NCBI RefSeq assembly: GCF_013370205.1
Contig: NZ_JABWGV010000001.1
Span: 744,001-808,000, forward strand
Reading direction: 5' to 3'
DNA: 64,000 bases
Source: Qipengyuania atrilutea
GTDB lineage: Bacteria; Pseudomonadota; Alphaproteobacteria; Sphingomonadales; Sphingomonadaceae
This document shows positions 8,061-16,724 of the stretch, one piece after another. A program made the translations under genes and the position numbers. The notes beneath the pieces were generated by a model. That model had not been told where the DNA came from. It searched no databases and saw nothing but the letters and a program-made list of their open reading frames with translations. The first letter of the stretch is position 1; every line of letters begins with the position of its first letter.

Positions 8061-8285
8061 TCACGCGCTGATGGGTTCGTCCTCGTCATCGTCGGTGATG
8101 AGCAGAATACCCGCACCGACCGCTGCGAGAGCGATGATAATCAGGCCCGGCGTAATCTCGCCGCCGCCAAGCTCGTTTTCTTCCGACACGGGCACGCTGC
8201 TGCGAGCCATCGTATTTTGCGCGGCAATGGGCGCCGCGACGAGCGCGGTTGCCGCGGCCGCCAGTGTCAATTTCTTCAAACGCAT
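8061..8285 (-). CDS. Small membrane protein with acidic tail
   Basis: A 74-residue protein of unknown function. Residues 1-22 look like a signal peptide (MRLKKLTLAAAATALVAAPIAAQ with an Ala-x-Ala end), followed by a short polar stretch, a glycine-containing hydrophobic helix (about 49-66, TPGLIIIALAAVGAGILLI) and an acidic tail TDDDEDEP. The start is supported by GGAGG seven bases upstream of the ATG at 8285. It is a single-gene unit with its own strong terminator. Similar short secreted or membrane proteins of this design are common in Erythrobacteraceae, but no function is known to me. Confidence 0.75.
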   Translation of the reverse strand: MRLKKLTLAAAATALVAAPIAAQNTMARSSVPVSEENELGGGEITPGLIIIALAAVGAGILLITDDDEDEPISA

Positions 8286-8486
8286 AGATAGTCCTCCGTA
8301 GTAAGCTTCTTCGGGTCTACAGCTACATAGCATTAAAAGCAGCGTCAGTTCCGAAATAAAGTAAAATCATCTAGATGGTTGCAAATTAGAGACAGAACGC
8401 GACGCCTCAAAGTTCGAGCCACATTAAGGCGGTACAGCATCACGATGCTTGTCAGGAGGAAGCACCGCCCTTATCGGCTGCGCCAG

Positions 8487-9770
8487 ATGTCGCCCCCTTC
8501 CTTGACCCAATCGGCCGAGCGGCGCGATCCCAAGCTTTGGTGTGCCGTCATAGCTGGCCTGTTTTGGGCCTTGCTGCAGTTTCGCCTCGGCATCCCGAGC
8601 GCGCCCTATTTCGACGAAGTGCACTACCTTCCGGCAGCGCGCGAACTCATCGCCGGCGGGGAGTTCGTAAACCGGGAGCATCCGCTCCTCGGCAAGGAGC
8701 TGCTAGCGCTTGCGATCAGCGTGCTGGGCGACGACGCAGCGGCCTGGCGCGCCTTTCCGGCAATTGCGGGCGCCGTAGCGCTGTTCGCGGCAATGCGAAC
8801 GATGTGGCTCGCCAGCTGGGACCGGTTCGCGACGGTCGCTTTCGGGATCCTGCTAGTAACCGGGCAGCTGCTGTTCGTTCAGTCGCGGATCGCGATGCTC
8901 GACATCTTCATGCTCGGGTTCCTGGCGCTTGCATACTGGCAGTTAGTAGGTGCAATGCGGCAAGCCGAACATGGGCGCTTAAGACTGGGCATCGCAGGCG
9001 TGATGCTCGGCGCGGCAATGGCGTCGAAATGGAACGCCGTACCGCTTGTCGTACTGCCCGGTATTGCCTTCTTCGTCCTCCGGCTAATGGCGGGGCGCAG
9101 GCGCCTGTTCTTCAGCCGCCGCGGCTGGCCCGTACCGGGCGTGTCGCTGGTCGAGGCGGCGCTGTGGCTCGGCATCGTACCGCTCGCCATCTACGCCCTT
9201 ACCTTCTGGCCCGCGTTCTCGGCCAGTCATAACGGAATCGAGAACGGCCTTATCGCGCACCACCGTTTCATGTTCGAGCTGCAGAGCCAGCTCAAGACAG
9301 CGCATAACTACCAGAGCAACTGGTACGACTGGGTCATCAACTACCGTCCCATCTGGTATCTTTACGAGCGCGTGGACGGGGCGCAACGCGGTGTCCTTCT
9401 GATCGGCAATCCGCTGACGATGATCCTCGGCCTTCCCGCGCTCGCGTGGTGCTGCTGGAGGGGTATCGCGAACCGCAACCGCGCCGCGCTCGGAATTGCC
9501 ATTCTCTACCTCGTCAGTCTGTTTTTCTGGATCGTCGCCGCGAAGCCGGTGCAGTTCTACTACCACTACCTGCTGCCGAGCATGTTCCTGCTAGCCGCCC
9601 TCGCACTTGCTCTTGCGGCGATGCGGGACGCGGGGCGCAAGTGGACCGCACTCGCCGTGCTAGCAGCCAGCGCCATCTTCTTCGCCGATTTCTACCCGAT
9701 TCTGAGCGCCGCCCCGCTCGAAAGCGAGCAGTCGTTTCAAAATTGGACATGGTTCGACAGCTGGCGCTAG
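8487..9770 (+). CDS. GT39-type (PMT) glycosyltransferase
   Basis: A polytopic membrane protein of about 427 residues from this start. Near the N-terminus YFDEVHYLPAA carries the Asp-Glu pair of the first periplasmic loop in PMT/ArnT-type enzymes, and EHPLLGKELL matches the HPPLGK motif. About ten hydrophobic segments follow. GT39/GT-C enzymes move a sugar from a polyprenyl-phosphate donor onto protein or lipid on the periplasmic side. The neighbouring convergent gene encodes a polyprenol-phosphate sugar synthase with a GtrA domain, which could supply the donor. The start is uncertain: an AGGAGG at 8456-8461 is not well spaced to any ATG, and an in-frame ATG at 8445 is possible. The stop overlaps that of the GT2 gene in a CTAG. 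Confidence 0.8.
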   Translation: MSPPSLTQSAERRDPKLWCAVIAGLFWALLQFRLGIPSAPYFDEVHYLPAARELIAGGEFVNREHPLLGKELLALAISVLGDDAAAWRAFPAIAGAVALFAAMRTMWLASWDRFATVAFGILLVTGQLLFVQSRIAMLDIFMLGFLALAYWQLVGAMRQAEHGRLRLGIAGVMLGAAMASKWNAVPLVVLPGIAFFVLRLMAGRRRLFFSRRGWPVPGVSLVEAALWLGIVPLAIYALTFWPAFSASHNGIENGLIAHHRFMFELQSQLKTAHNYQSNWYDWVINYRPIWYLYERVDGAQRGVLLIGNPLTMILGLPALAWCCWRGIANRNRAALGIAILYLVSLFFWIVAAKPVQFYYHYLLPSMFLLAALALALAAMRDAGRKWTALAVLAASAIFFADFYPILSAAPLESEQSFQNWTWFDSWR

Positions 9771-10858
9771 AAACGGCCCCAGACGAAGCGGCTCGATAGG
9801 GCATAGTTCCAGACCGAGCCGACCGCGATCCCGGCGAGCGCTGCAAGAAACGGATACACACCGCGTGCTTCGAGCAGGCTGGCGAGCGCCACATTGGCGA
9901 GCGCTCCAACTGCGCACGAGGCGCAAAAGCCCGCCCAGCCTCGAAACAACGCCGCCGCGCCGCGCAGCCGCTGATCGCGGTAGGTAAGCCAGTTGTTGAG
10001 CCAGAAGTTGAAACTCATTGCGCCGAATGTGGCCGCGGCCTGGGCCGACGTGAACGGCACCGAGAGACCTTCTAACAGTACCAAGAGTATGGCGAAGTGC
10101 ACCAGCACGCCGATCGCGCCGACCGTTCCGAACAGGGCGAAGCGCACCGGCACTATGCGCCCCAGGAACCGCTCGTAAATGCCGGCAAGAAAGTCGAGCG
10201 CCACTGCCCTGTCGAGCTTGCTCGCGCCCGACCGGCGGGCTGCAAAGGCGAGCGGGAATTCGCGAACCGTCAGCGTTTCCGGAGAGCTTGCCAGAATATC
10301 CAGAAGAATCTTGAAACCGATCCCCGACAGCCGCGGTGACAACGCCCTTGCCCGGACCGCGGAAAGCAGGAAATAGCCGCTCATCGGGTCGCTGAGGTCA
10401 ACGCCCGTCAGCCGCCGCGCCATCCGGTTGGCAGCACCCGACAGGCGCTCCCGCTGCGGCGCGTTCCAGGCATCGGTGCTGCTGCCCGCAAGGAACCGGC
10501 TTGCGACCGCTACGTCCGCCTCTCCGCCGCGTACCGCCTCGAGCATGGCGGGAAGCAACGCCGGATCGTGCTGGTGGTCAGCGTCCATGACCGCAACGTA
10601 GTCGGCGGCGGTAGCGCAAAAGCCTTCGATCGCCGCGCTGGCGAGGCCGCGCCGCCCGATGCGCTGAATGACCCTGAGACGTGGATGCGCGGCTGCGAGC
10701 CGGCGGGCTTCCTCCGCCGTTCCGTCTGCGCTGTCGTCATCGACGACGATGATTTCGTACTCGGTTCCTTCCAGTGCGCTGCCAATGCGCGCGACCAGCG
10801 GCGCGAGATTGTCGCGCTCGTTCAGGGTCGGGAGGATGATCGCTAGTTCGAGGCTCAC
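9767..10858 (-). CDS. GT2 polyprenol-phosphate sugar synthase with GtrA domain
   Basis: A 363-residue fusion. Residues 1 to about 235 are a family-2 glycosyltransferase: ILPTLNERDNL at 8-18, VDDDSADGT near 39-47 and MDADHQHDP near 91-99 (DxD metal site), as in dolichol/undecaprenol-phosphate mannose or glucose synthases. Residues 240-363 are a GtrA-like four-helix membrane domain (RFALFGTVGAIGVLVHF; FNFWLNNWLTY), thought to help flip or anchor the lipid-linked sugar. The start is a GTG at 10858. It lies nine bases after the leuB stop on the same strand, so it may be read through from leuB, and it ends in a four-base overlap with the GT39 gene. The pair probably makes and uses one lipid-linked sugar. 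Confidence 0.85.
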   Translation of the reverse strand: MSLELAIILPTLNERDNLAPLVARIGSALEGTEYEIIVVDDDSADGTAEEARRLAAAHPRLRVIQRIGRRGLASAAIEGFCATAADYVAVMDADHQHDPALLPAMLEAVRGGEADVAVASRFLAGSSTDAWNAPQRERLSGAANRMARRLTGVDLSDPMSGYFLLSAVRARALSPRLSGIGFKILLDILASSPETLTVREFPLAFAARRSGASKLDRAVALDFLAGIYERFLGRIVPVRFALFGTVGAIGVLVHFAILLVLLEGLSVPFTSAQAAATFGAMSFNFWLNNWLTYRDQRLRGAAALFRGWAGFCASCAVGALANVALASLLEARGVYPFLAALAGIAVGSVWNYALSSRFVWGRF

Positions 10859-10867
10859 GGCCCTGGG

Positions 10868-11926
10868 TTACAACTGCGCCAGCACGGCGTCGCCAATTTC
10901 CCGCGTTCCCGCATTACCGCCGAGGTCGCGGCCCAGAGCTCCCGCCGCCAACGCGCGCTGCACGGCACCTTCCACCCATTCCGCTTCCTCGGTCCGCCCG
11001 AGCGAGTGGCGCAGCAACATGGCGAGCGACAGGATCATGGCGAGCGGGTTCGCCAGGTCCTGACCGGCGATGTCCGGAGCACTGCCGTGGATCGGCTCGT
11101 AAAGCCCGAAAGTTCCGTAGTCGGTCTGCCGTTCGCCGAGCGATGCGCTCGCCATAAGGCCGATCGACCCAACGCAGGCGCTGGCGAGGTCGGACAGGAT
11201 GTCGCCGAACAGATTGCCGGTCAGCACGACCCCGAACTGCTCGGGCGCGCGGACCAGCTGCATGGCGGCGTTGTCGACGTAGATGTGATCGAGCGCGACA
11301 TCGGGATAGTCCTTCGCCACCTCGATCACCGTGTCACGCCAGAGCTGGCTCGTTTCGAGGACGTTCGCCTTATCGACGCTGGTGAGGCGCTGGCCCGACT
11401 GCTTCGCCGCGCGGAAAGCGGTGTGCGCGATCCGGCGCACCTCGGTTTCGCTATAAGACATTATGTCCCAGCCCTCGTGCGTTCCGTCCGCGGCCTCGCG
11501 CCTGCCCTTGTCGCCGAAATAGACGTCGCCGGTAAGCTCGCGCACGATCAGCATGTCGAGTTTGCGCGCGGCGTTGGGTTTGAGCGGAGAAAGATGCTCC
11601 AGCCCCTCGAAAACGCTGGCGGGGCGCAGATTGGCGAACAGGCCGAGTTCCTTGCGCAGTCCCAAAATCGCCTGTTCGGGCCGCAAGTGCCGCTCCAGCG
11701 TGTCGCATGACGGATCGCCGACCGCGCCCATCAGGACCGCGTCGACCTTGCGCGCCATCTTCAACGTCTCTTCGGGAAGAGGACGGCCGTGGCGGCGATA
11801 GGCGGCAGCGCCGACATCGCCTTCGAACAGCGTCAGGCCGGGTAGCCGCAGCGCATCGAGCACGCGGCGCGCCTCGTCCATCACTTCGGGTCCGATCCCG
11901 TCACCGGGCAGCAGCGCAATCTTCAT
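10868..11926 (-). CDS. leuB: 3-isopropylmalate dehydrogenase
   Basis: A 352-residue enzyme that oxidatively decarboxylates 3-isopropylmalate with NAD in leucine synthesis. It starts with the family opening LLPGDGIGPEVM. Other motifs are MGAVGDP, the substrate-binding arginine region ERHLRPEQAILGLRKEL, VDKANVL, and the metal/NAD site VDNAAMQL through GNLFGDILSDLAS. The C-terminal EPIHGSAPDIAGQDLANP is the isopropylmalate/isocitrate dehydrogenase cofactor loop. The start ATG overlaps the recO stop (ATGA), so translation is probably coupled, an unusual partner for leuB. No leuA/C/D is nearby. Confidence 0.95.
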   Translation of the reverse strand: MKIALLPGDGIGPEVMDEARRVLDALRLPGLTLFEGDVGAAAYRRHGRPLPEETLKMARKVDAVLMGAVGDPSCDTLERHLRPEQAILGLRKELGLFANLRPASVFEGLEHLSPLKPNAARKLDMLIVRELTGDVYFGDKGRREAADGTHEGWDIMSYSETEVRRIAHTAFRAAKQSGQRLTSVDKANVLETSQLWRDTVIEVAKDYPDVALDHIYVDNAAMQLVRAPEQFGVVLTGNLFGDILSDLASACVGSIGLMASASLGERQTDYGTFGLYEPIHGSAPDIAGQDLANPLAMILSLAMLLRHSLGRTEEAEWVEGAVQRALAAGALGRDLGGNAGTREIGDAVLAQL

Positions 11927-12543
11927 GCATCCATCCGTTTCAGCCGTCCGAGCAGCAGGTTGCGGGCGGACATAACATCGCCGAAGGTGCCCGCAAGCAG
12001 GTAGTTTTCTATTGCGCGGCCAAGTTTTTCGAACCGGGCAATAAGCGCCGTCAGGTCCTCGCCCGATTTGGCGTCTGGCGGCGGAGCGCCCCGCCCGCCG
12101 CCGTAGCCGAGTTCGCGCAGCATCAGCCGCTCGTAGGTGATGAGTGCCGGCAGCCACCCCCGCGCGGAGGGGGCGACGCACACCGCTTCGAGTGCGCCGC
12201 CGAGCGCCTCGTAAAGCGCCGGATACGCCTGCCGTTCTGGCAATACGCTGGCGGTAAGAGCGGACATCCAGCTGATCGCGCCGGCCGGTAGCGGTTCGCT
12301 CATCCATGGACCGCGGCTGGCCGTGAGTTCGAGCCGGGCGAACGGCAGAGCGCCTTCGTTCTTGGAGCGAATGTCCGCTTCGACGACGTTTCCGGGCAGA
12401 ACGACCGGGCGCAGCGTGCGCCCCCGGCCCCCGGCGATGTAGGCCGCAACGAGGCCGGCCTCCACCGTCATCATGCGTGCGATCACCGCCGTCTCGCCGT
12501 GCTGGCGCGCGGAAACGATGATCGCAGTGGTGCGGAGCTGCAT
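11923..12543 (-). CDS. recO: DNA repair protein RecO
   Basis: A 206-residue RecO, which with RecF and RecR loads RecA on SSB-coated gaps and anneals DNA. The N-terminal OB-fold appears in LRTTAIIVSARQHGETAVIARMMT, followed by GLVAAYIAGGRGRT. The C-terminal helical part has EALGGALEA and LPALITYERLMLRELGYG. The zinc-binding cysteines of many RecO proteins are absent, which is common in this group of alphaproteobacteria. The start at MQLRTTAI is preferred since it begins the OB-fold; an in-frame ATG lies 12 codons upstream. The stop overlaps the leuB start. Confidence 0.9.
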   Translation of the reverse strand: MQLRTTAIIVSARQHGETAVIARMMTVEAGLVAAYIAGGRGRTLRPVVLPGNVVEADIRSKNEGALPFARLELTASRGPWMSEPLPAGAISWMSALTASVLPERQAYPALYEALGGALEAVCVAPSARGWLPALITYERLMLRELGYGGGRGAPPPDAKSGEDLTALIARFEKLGRAIENYLLAGTFGDVMSARNLLLGRLKRMDA

Positions 12544-12611
12544 GAAGCGTTCAGTGCCCGCCCAGACTGTGGCCCGCAAGCACTCCTGCGAACGCTGGCC
12601 GCGTCACCTGC

Positions 12612-12866
12612 TCAAGTGACGGAGCTGCTCTTCGCTTCGAGGACGGCGATCCGCGCCGCCAGCGCTTCGTTCTCGTCGCGCGCCTTGGCGGCCATCGCCT
12701 TGACCGCATCGAATTCCTCGCGCGTGACGAAGTCCATGCCGCCGAGCGTTTCCTTGACCCGCTCGCGGGCGCTTTCTCGCGCTTCGCGCGTCATCCCGGC
12801 AAAGGTACCGGCCGCGCTGTTGGCGAGTTTGACGAAATCGGCGATGAGCGGGTTCTGACTTTGCAT
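12612..12866 (-). CDS. ubiK: UbiK / BMFP accessory protein
   Basis: An 84-residue small helical protein. It opens with MQSQNPLIADFVKLANSAAGT, matches the membrane-fusogenic BMFP/UbiK family, and has the conserved middle FVTREEFDAVKAMA followed by a C-terminal coiled coil ARDENEALAARIAVLEAK. UbiK is a ubiquinone-biosynthesis accessory factor that binds UbiJ and lipids. It sits between tspO and recO on the same strand with short gaps (53 and 68 bases). It is encoded inside a longer open frame, and the ATG at 12866 is set by homology. Confidence 0.85.
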   Translation of the reverse strand: MQSQNPLIADFVKLANSAAGTFAGMTREARESARERVKETLGGMDFVTREEFDAVKAMAAKARDENEALAARIAVLEAKSSSVT

Positions 12867-12919
12867 GACGCTTATGTGGTCCGCGCTCAGCCGATTGGCA
12901 AGAGTGCGCAGAACCTGCC

Positions 12920-13474
12920 CTAAAGTTCCATCCTCTGCACGGCGGCGGGCGATGCTGCGCCGTCCGCTTCGGGGTTCGCTTGCAGGAACTGGTAATTGAG
13001 CAGCGTCGCGAACAGGATCCACGCGAGATACGGCAGCATCAGATAGGCCGCGAGCCTGCGTACGCGCCAGAAGGCGATGATCGTCGCGATGACTAGAATA
13101 TCGAGCACGATAAGCAGGATAAGCGCGCCCGAAATCTCGTGCCAGGCGAAGAACATCGGCGACCACAGGAGGTTGACGGCAAGCTGGACCACGAACAGCA
13201 CGATTGCGATCTTGCGGCCCTTGGCGCCCCATGCCGTGCAGATCAGCGCCAGCGCGAAGCCCATCATCGCGTAGAGGATCGTCCACACGATCCCGAAGGT
13301 GGCGGGCGGCGGGAAGGTCGAGGGCTTGGTCAGCGCATCGAACCACGGGTTCTCTGCCGCGCTCCCCGACACCTGGCCGGACAGATAGCCGAGCAGCATG
13401 ACTGCAGGCACGGTAAACAGCGACCAGCGTATGAAACTGGCGCGAAGCTGTCCGCGCGATGCCAATACGTTCAT
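12920..13474 (-). CDS. tspO: TspO/MBR family membrane protein
   Basis: A 184-residue protein with five predicted transmembrane helices. Family marks: WFDALTKPSTFPPPATFGIVWTILY (residues about 44-68), NLLWSPMFF near 104-112, and a tryptophan-rich fourth helix (IAFWRVRRLAAYLMLPYLAW). TspO binds porphyrins and influences photosynthesis and oxidative-stress responses in alphaproteobacteria. There are no photosynthesis genes in the window. The N-terminus carries an extra 16 residues before the first helix. It lies upstream of ubiK in a loose co-directional cluster. Confidence 0.9.
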   Translation of the reverse strand: MNVLASRGQLRASFIRWSLFTVPAVMLLGYLSGQVSGSAAENPWFDALTKPSTFPPPATFGIVWTILYAMMGFALALICTAWGAKGRKIAIVLFVVQLAVNLLWSPMFFAWHEISGALILLIVLDILVIATIIAFWRVRRLAAYLMLPYLAWILFATLLNYQFLQANPEADGAASPAAVQRMEL

Positions 13475-13616
13475 GCCGCTCCTCGCTTGCGAATGCCAAC
13501 AATGCGGGCGATTCGCCGCGCCGCAACGCGCGTGCCTATCGCCAATGCCTTGGCCGGTGCAAGCCGGTGAACCCTTCTACTGCCCCGTTTCGATACGGAG
13601 TGGCTTTGCGAATGCG

Positions 13617-14966
13617 CTATTTCAGCAGGACGAGTTCCTCAGCCATGGTCGGGTGGATAGCGACCGTCGCGTCAAAATCGGCCTTCGTCAGACCGGCCTT
13701 CACGGCAACTGCTGCGGCCTGCAAGATCTCCGGTGCATCGGGTCCGATCAAGTGAATGCCGACGATCCGGTCGTTCGCCGCATCGCATACCATCTTGTAA
13801 AGGCTGCGCTCGTCGCGGCCCGCCAGCACGTTCTTCATCGGCCGGAAATCGGACTGGTAGACCTTGACCGAGCCCAGTTTGTTCTTCGCATCGCCTTCGG
13901 TCAGGCCGACGCTGGCGATCGGCGGGTGGCTGAACACCGCGCTTGGAACACAAGAGAGATCGACTGCGGTCTTGTTGCCGCCGAAGATCGTGTCGGCGAA
14001 CGCCTGCCCTTCGCGAATAGCCACCGGCGTCAGCTGAATGCGCGGGGTGCAATCGCCGACCGCGTAGATGCTCTCGCAGCTGGTCTGCGAATATTCGTCG
14101 ACCTTGATCGCGCCCTTCTCGTCGAGTTCGACGCCGGCGTTTTCCAGACCAAGACCCTCGGTATTGGGCACACGGCCTGTCGCGTACATGACGCAGTCGA
14201 CGTCCATCGGCTCGTGGTTCGACATATGGACGCGCAGGCATCCTTCATCGGTGCGCTCGATGCTTTCGAACTCCGCATCGAAGCGGAAGTCGATGCCCTT
14301 CGCGATCGATATCTGCAGCAGCCGGTCGCGCAGCGCCTGGTCGTACTGGCGCAGCAGCGTCTTGCTGCGGTTGATGATCGTCACCTTCGTGCCGAACTCG
14401 TTGAAGATCCCGGCGAACTCGTTGGCAATATAGCCGCCGCCCGCGATCAGAATGCGCTTGGGCAGTTCTTCGAGGTGGAAGGCGTCGTTCGAGGTGATGC
14501 CGAGGTCAGAGCCGCCGCACTCGGGCACGTGCGGACGCGCCCCGCAAGCGACGAGAATGTATTTCGCGGTCACTTCCCTGCCGCTGGCGAGCTTTACCGA
14601 ATGCGGTCCGGTAATCTCGGCGCGCTCGTGGAATATCTCGACCCCGTGATTTTCGAGCGTGTCGGTATATGCGCCGTTCAAGCGGTCGACATCGTCCTGC
14701 ACATTGTCGCGCAAGGTCTTCCAGTCGAAGGTGCAATTGTCGACTGTCCAACCGAAGCGCTGCGCATCTTCGAGATCTTCGGCGAAGTGTGCACCGTAGA
14801 TCAGCATCTTCTTGGGCACGCAGCCGCGAATGACGCAGGTTCCTCCGACCCGGTACTCCTCCGCTATGGCGACTTTCGCGCCATGTCCGGCCGACACGCG
14901 GCTGGCTCTTGTTCCGCCCGAGCCCGCGCCGATCGTAAAGAGGTCGTAGTCGTAGGTTTCCGCCAT
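13617..14966 (-). CDS. gor: Glutathione-disulfide reductase
   Basis: A 449-residue NADPH-dependent flavoprotein that reduces oxidised glutathione in the cytosol. Visible are the FAD-binding [13 protein letters not shown] at residues 10-22, the redox-active disulfide GGTCVIRGCVPKK near 41-53 (Cys44 and Cys49), the NADPH-binding ILIAGGGYIANEFAG near 172-186, a second FAD site IYAVGDCT, and the catalytic C-terminal HPTMAEE histidine-glutamate pair. The length is normal. It lies downstream of the RhlE helicase gene with a gap of about 100 bases and upstream of tspO. Confidence 0.95.
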   Translation of the reverse strand: MAETYDYDLFTIGAGSGGTRASRVSAGHGAKVAIAEEYRVGGTCVIRGCVPKKMLIYGAHFAEDLEDAQRFGWTVDNCTFDWKTLRDNVQDDVDRLNGAYTDTLENHGVEIFHERAEITGPHSVKLASGREVTAKYILVACGARPHVPECGGSDLGITSNDAFHLEELPKRILIAGGGYIANEFAGIFNEFGTKVTIINRSKTLLRQYDQALRDRLLQISIAKGIDFRFDAEFESIERTDEGCLRVHMSNHEPMDVDCVMYATGRVPNTEGLGLENAGVELDEKGAIKVDEYSQTSCESIYAVGDCTPRIQLTPVAIREGQAFADTIFGGNKTAVDLSCVPSAVFSHPPIASVGLTEGDAKNKLGSVKVYQSDFRPMKNVLAGRDERSLYKMVCDAANDRIVGIHLIGPDAPEILQAAAVAVKAGLTKADFDATVAIHPTMAEELVLLK

Positions 14967-15064
14967 GTATCGCTCCTGCTTAGAGCGGGCGATATGGAGA
15001 CCATGCCGCCCGCCCGCAACCGGAAGTGGCGAGAAACTGCCGCTAGCTCAATAAGTTTGGGCGC

Positions 15065-16489
15065 TTAGCCGTTGTTGTTGCGGGGCCCGCCACCGCCGCC
15101 GCTACCGGAACGCTGGCCGCGCGAACGATTGCCGCCGCCGCCCGGTCCGCCGAACTTCTTCGGCTTGCCCGCCCGCCCCGGATGCTTGCGCTTGCCCGGC
15201 TTGCGGTCCTGCGAGGAAGAGCCTTCGCCGCCCTGACCGCCGCGACCACCCGGAGCGCGCTTCGGGTTCTTCGGCGTGACGCGTGCCCGGCCGCGCTGTT
15301 CCTTGGGAGCGGGCTTGGTCGGGCCGACGCCCTCGACCACCGCGCGGAAATTGTCCGGCAGCGGCAGACGCTCAAGCTCCGCATCGGTATTGCGCACGAT
15401 GTCCTTGAGATAGGCGCGTTCGTCCTCGGCGCAGAAGGCTATCGCGATCCCGTCCGCACCCGCACGCGCGGTCCGGCCGATCCGGTGGACGTATTGTTCG
15501 GGCACATTGGGCAGCTCGTAATTGATGACGTGGCTGACGCCCGGAATGTCGATTCCGCGCGCTGCGACATCGGTCGCGACGAGGATCGGAACCTTCGCGC
15601 TCTTGAAATCCGCGAGCGCGCGCTGACGCTGTGGCTGCGACTTGTTGCCGTGGATCGCGCTTGCACCGATGCCGACCTGCGCCAACTTCTTCACGACACG
15701 GTCCGCGCCGTGCTTGGTGCGCGTGAAGATCAGCGTGCGCTCGAACTCACCCGGAACCTTGTGCCGGCCCGACAGGATCATTTCAAGCAGTGCCTGCTTC
15801 TCGTCCTGCTGCACCATCAAGAGGTACTGATCGATCCGCTCCGCCGTAGTGGCGGCAGGCGTGACCGATACCTGCACCGGGTCGGTGAGATACTGCGCGG
15901 CGAGATCCTTGATCGCCTTGGGCATCGTGGCGGAGAAGAACAGCGTCTGGCGCTTCATCGGCAGCAGCGAAACGATGCGCTTCAATGCATGGATGAACCC
16001 CAGGTCGAGCATCTGATCCGCTTCGTCGAGAACGAGGATTTCGACCCCGTCGAGACCGAAGGCCTTCTGGTCGATCAGATCGAGCAGCCGGCCCGGCGTC
16101 GCGACGAGGATATCGACCCCGCGCGCCAGCTTCTGCCGGTCGCGGCCGACCGAAGTGCCGCCGACGATGCTGGCGACCTTCATCGCGGCAAGCGCGGCAT
16201 AGTCACGGGCGGACTCGGCGATTTGCCCGGCCAGTTCGCGCGTCGGGGCGAGCACCAGCATCCGGCAGCCTTTGCGCGGTGCATGGCGGTCGCTCTGGCG
16301 CAGACGGTCAATCGACGGCAGCATGAACGCCGCCGTCTTGCCCGTCCCGGTCTGCGCGACGCCGAGGAGGTCGTCGCCTTTCAGAACCGGCGGAATGGCC
16401 TGCGCCTGGATCGGCGTCGGCGTGTCGTAGCCCTTGAGTTCAAGGGCCTGAAGAACGGGCTGCGACAGCCCGAGTTCGGTAAATTTCAT
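15065..16489 (-). CDS. rhlE: DEAD-box RNA helicase (RhlE type)
   Basis: A 474-residue ATP-dependent RNA helicase for ribosome assembly and RNA turnover. It has the full DEAD-box set: Q-motif FTELGLSQPVLQAL, AQTGTGKT near residues 44-51, PTRELAGQI, TPGRLLD, VLDEADQML near 151-159, FFSATMP, TDVAARGIDIPGV near 311-323 and HRIGRTARAG near 337-346. From about residue 390 the tail is low-complexity, rich in G, R, K and S, including RGG-like stretches for RNA binding. It is followed by gor. The 235-base upstream leader can fold and may carry cold- or auto-regulation. Confidence 0.9.
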   Translation of the reverse strand: MKFTELGLSQPVLQALELKGYDTPTPIQAQAIPPVLKGDDLLGVAQTGTGKTAAFMLPSIDRLRQSDRHAPRKGCRMLVLAPTRELAGQIAESARDYAALAAMKVASIVGGTSVGRDRQKLARGVDILVATPGRLLDLIDQKAFGLDGVEILVLDEADQMLDLGFIHALKRIVSLLPMKRQTLFFSATMPKAIKDLAAQYLTDPVQVSVTPAATTAERIDQYLLMVQQDEKQALLEMILSGRHKVPGEFERTLIFTRTKHGADRVVKKLAQVGIGASAIHGNKSQPQRQRALADFKSAKVPILVATDVAARGIDIPGVSHVINYELPNVPEQYVHRIGRTARAGADGIAIAFCAEDERAYLKDIVRNTDAELERLPLPDNFRAVVEGVGPTKPAPKEQRGRARVTPKNPKRAPGGRGGQGGEGSSSQDRKPGKRKHPGRAGKPKKFGGPGGGGNRSRGQRSGSGGGGGPRNNNG

Positions 16490-16724
16490 GTGTGCGTTAC
16501 TCGCAGAATATGCGGCGCGCAGCCCAACGGGGCGCGCGGCGCGGGTGGTTCAAACGACCCGCGTGAAAAGGGAAGCTTTAGGAAAACAACCGAAGCTGCG
16601 GCCGGGGCGGTGTTTGTCTCTACCGCCGGTTCACGCTGCCAAGCACTTCGATGCGGTGCAGATGGGCGCAAGATGCGCGAAAGTCAATTTATTTCGCAGC
16701 TGCACAAACGGCAGTTTCGACCGG
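16490..16724 (-). promoter_or_regulatory. Leader of the RhlE-type helicase gene
   Basis: A 235-base gene-free stretch between the SGNH-like gene and rhlE. On the minus strand a TTGACT sits at 16682-16687 as a -35 candidate, but I see no good -10 at the right distance. Close to the start codon, 16512-16541 forms a strong GC hairpin (GCGGCGCGC facing GCGCGC around CAACG). A long structured 5' leader is usual for DEAD-box helicase genes controlled by cold or by RNase E. Confidence 0.3.

Noticed and set aside
13398-15068. Long plus-strand open frame opposite gor
   Set aside because: It is antisense to the complete gor gene, has no recognisable domain, and is typical of high-GC mirror frames. The same applies to long frames opposite the helicase, the M16 peptidase and miaB.
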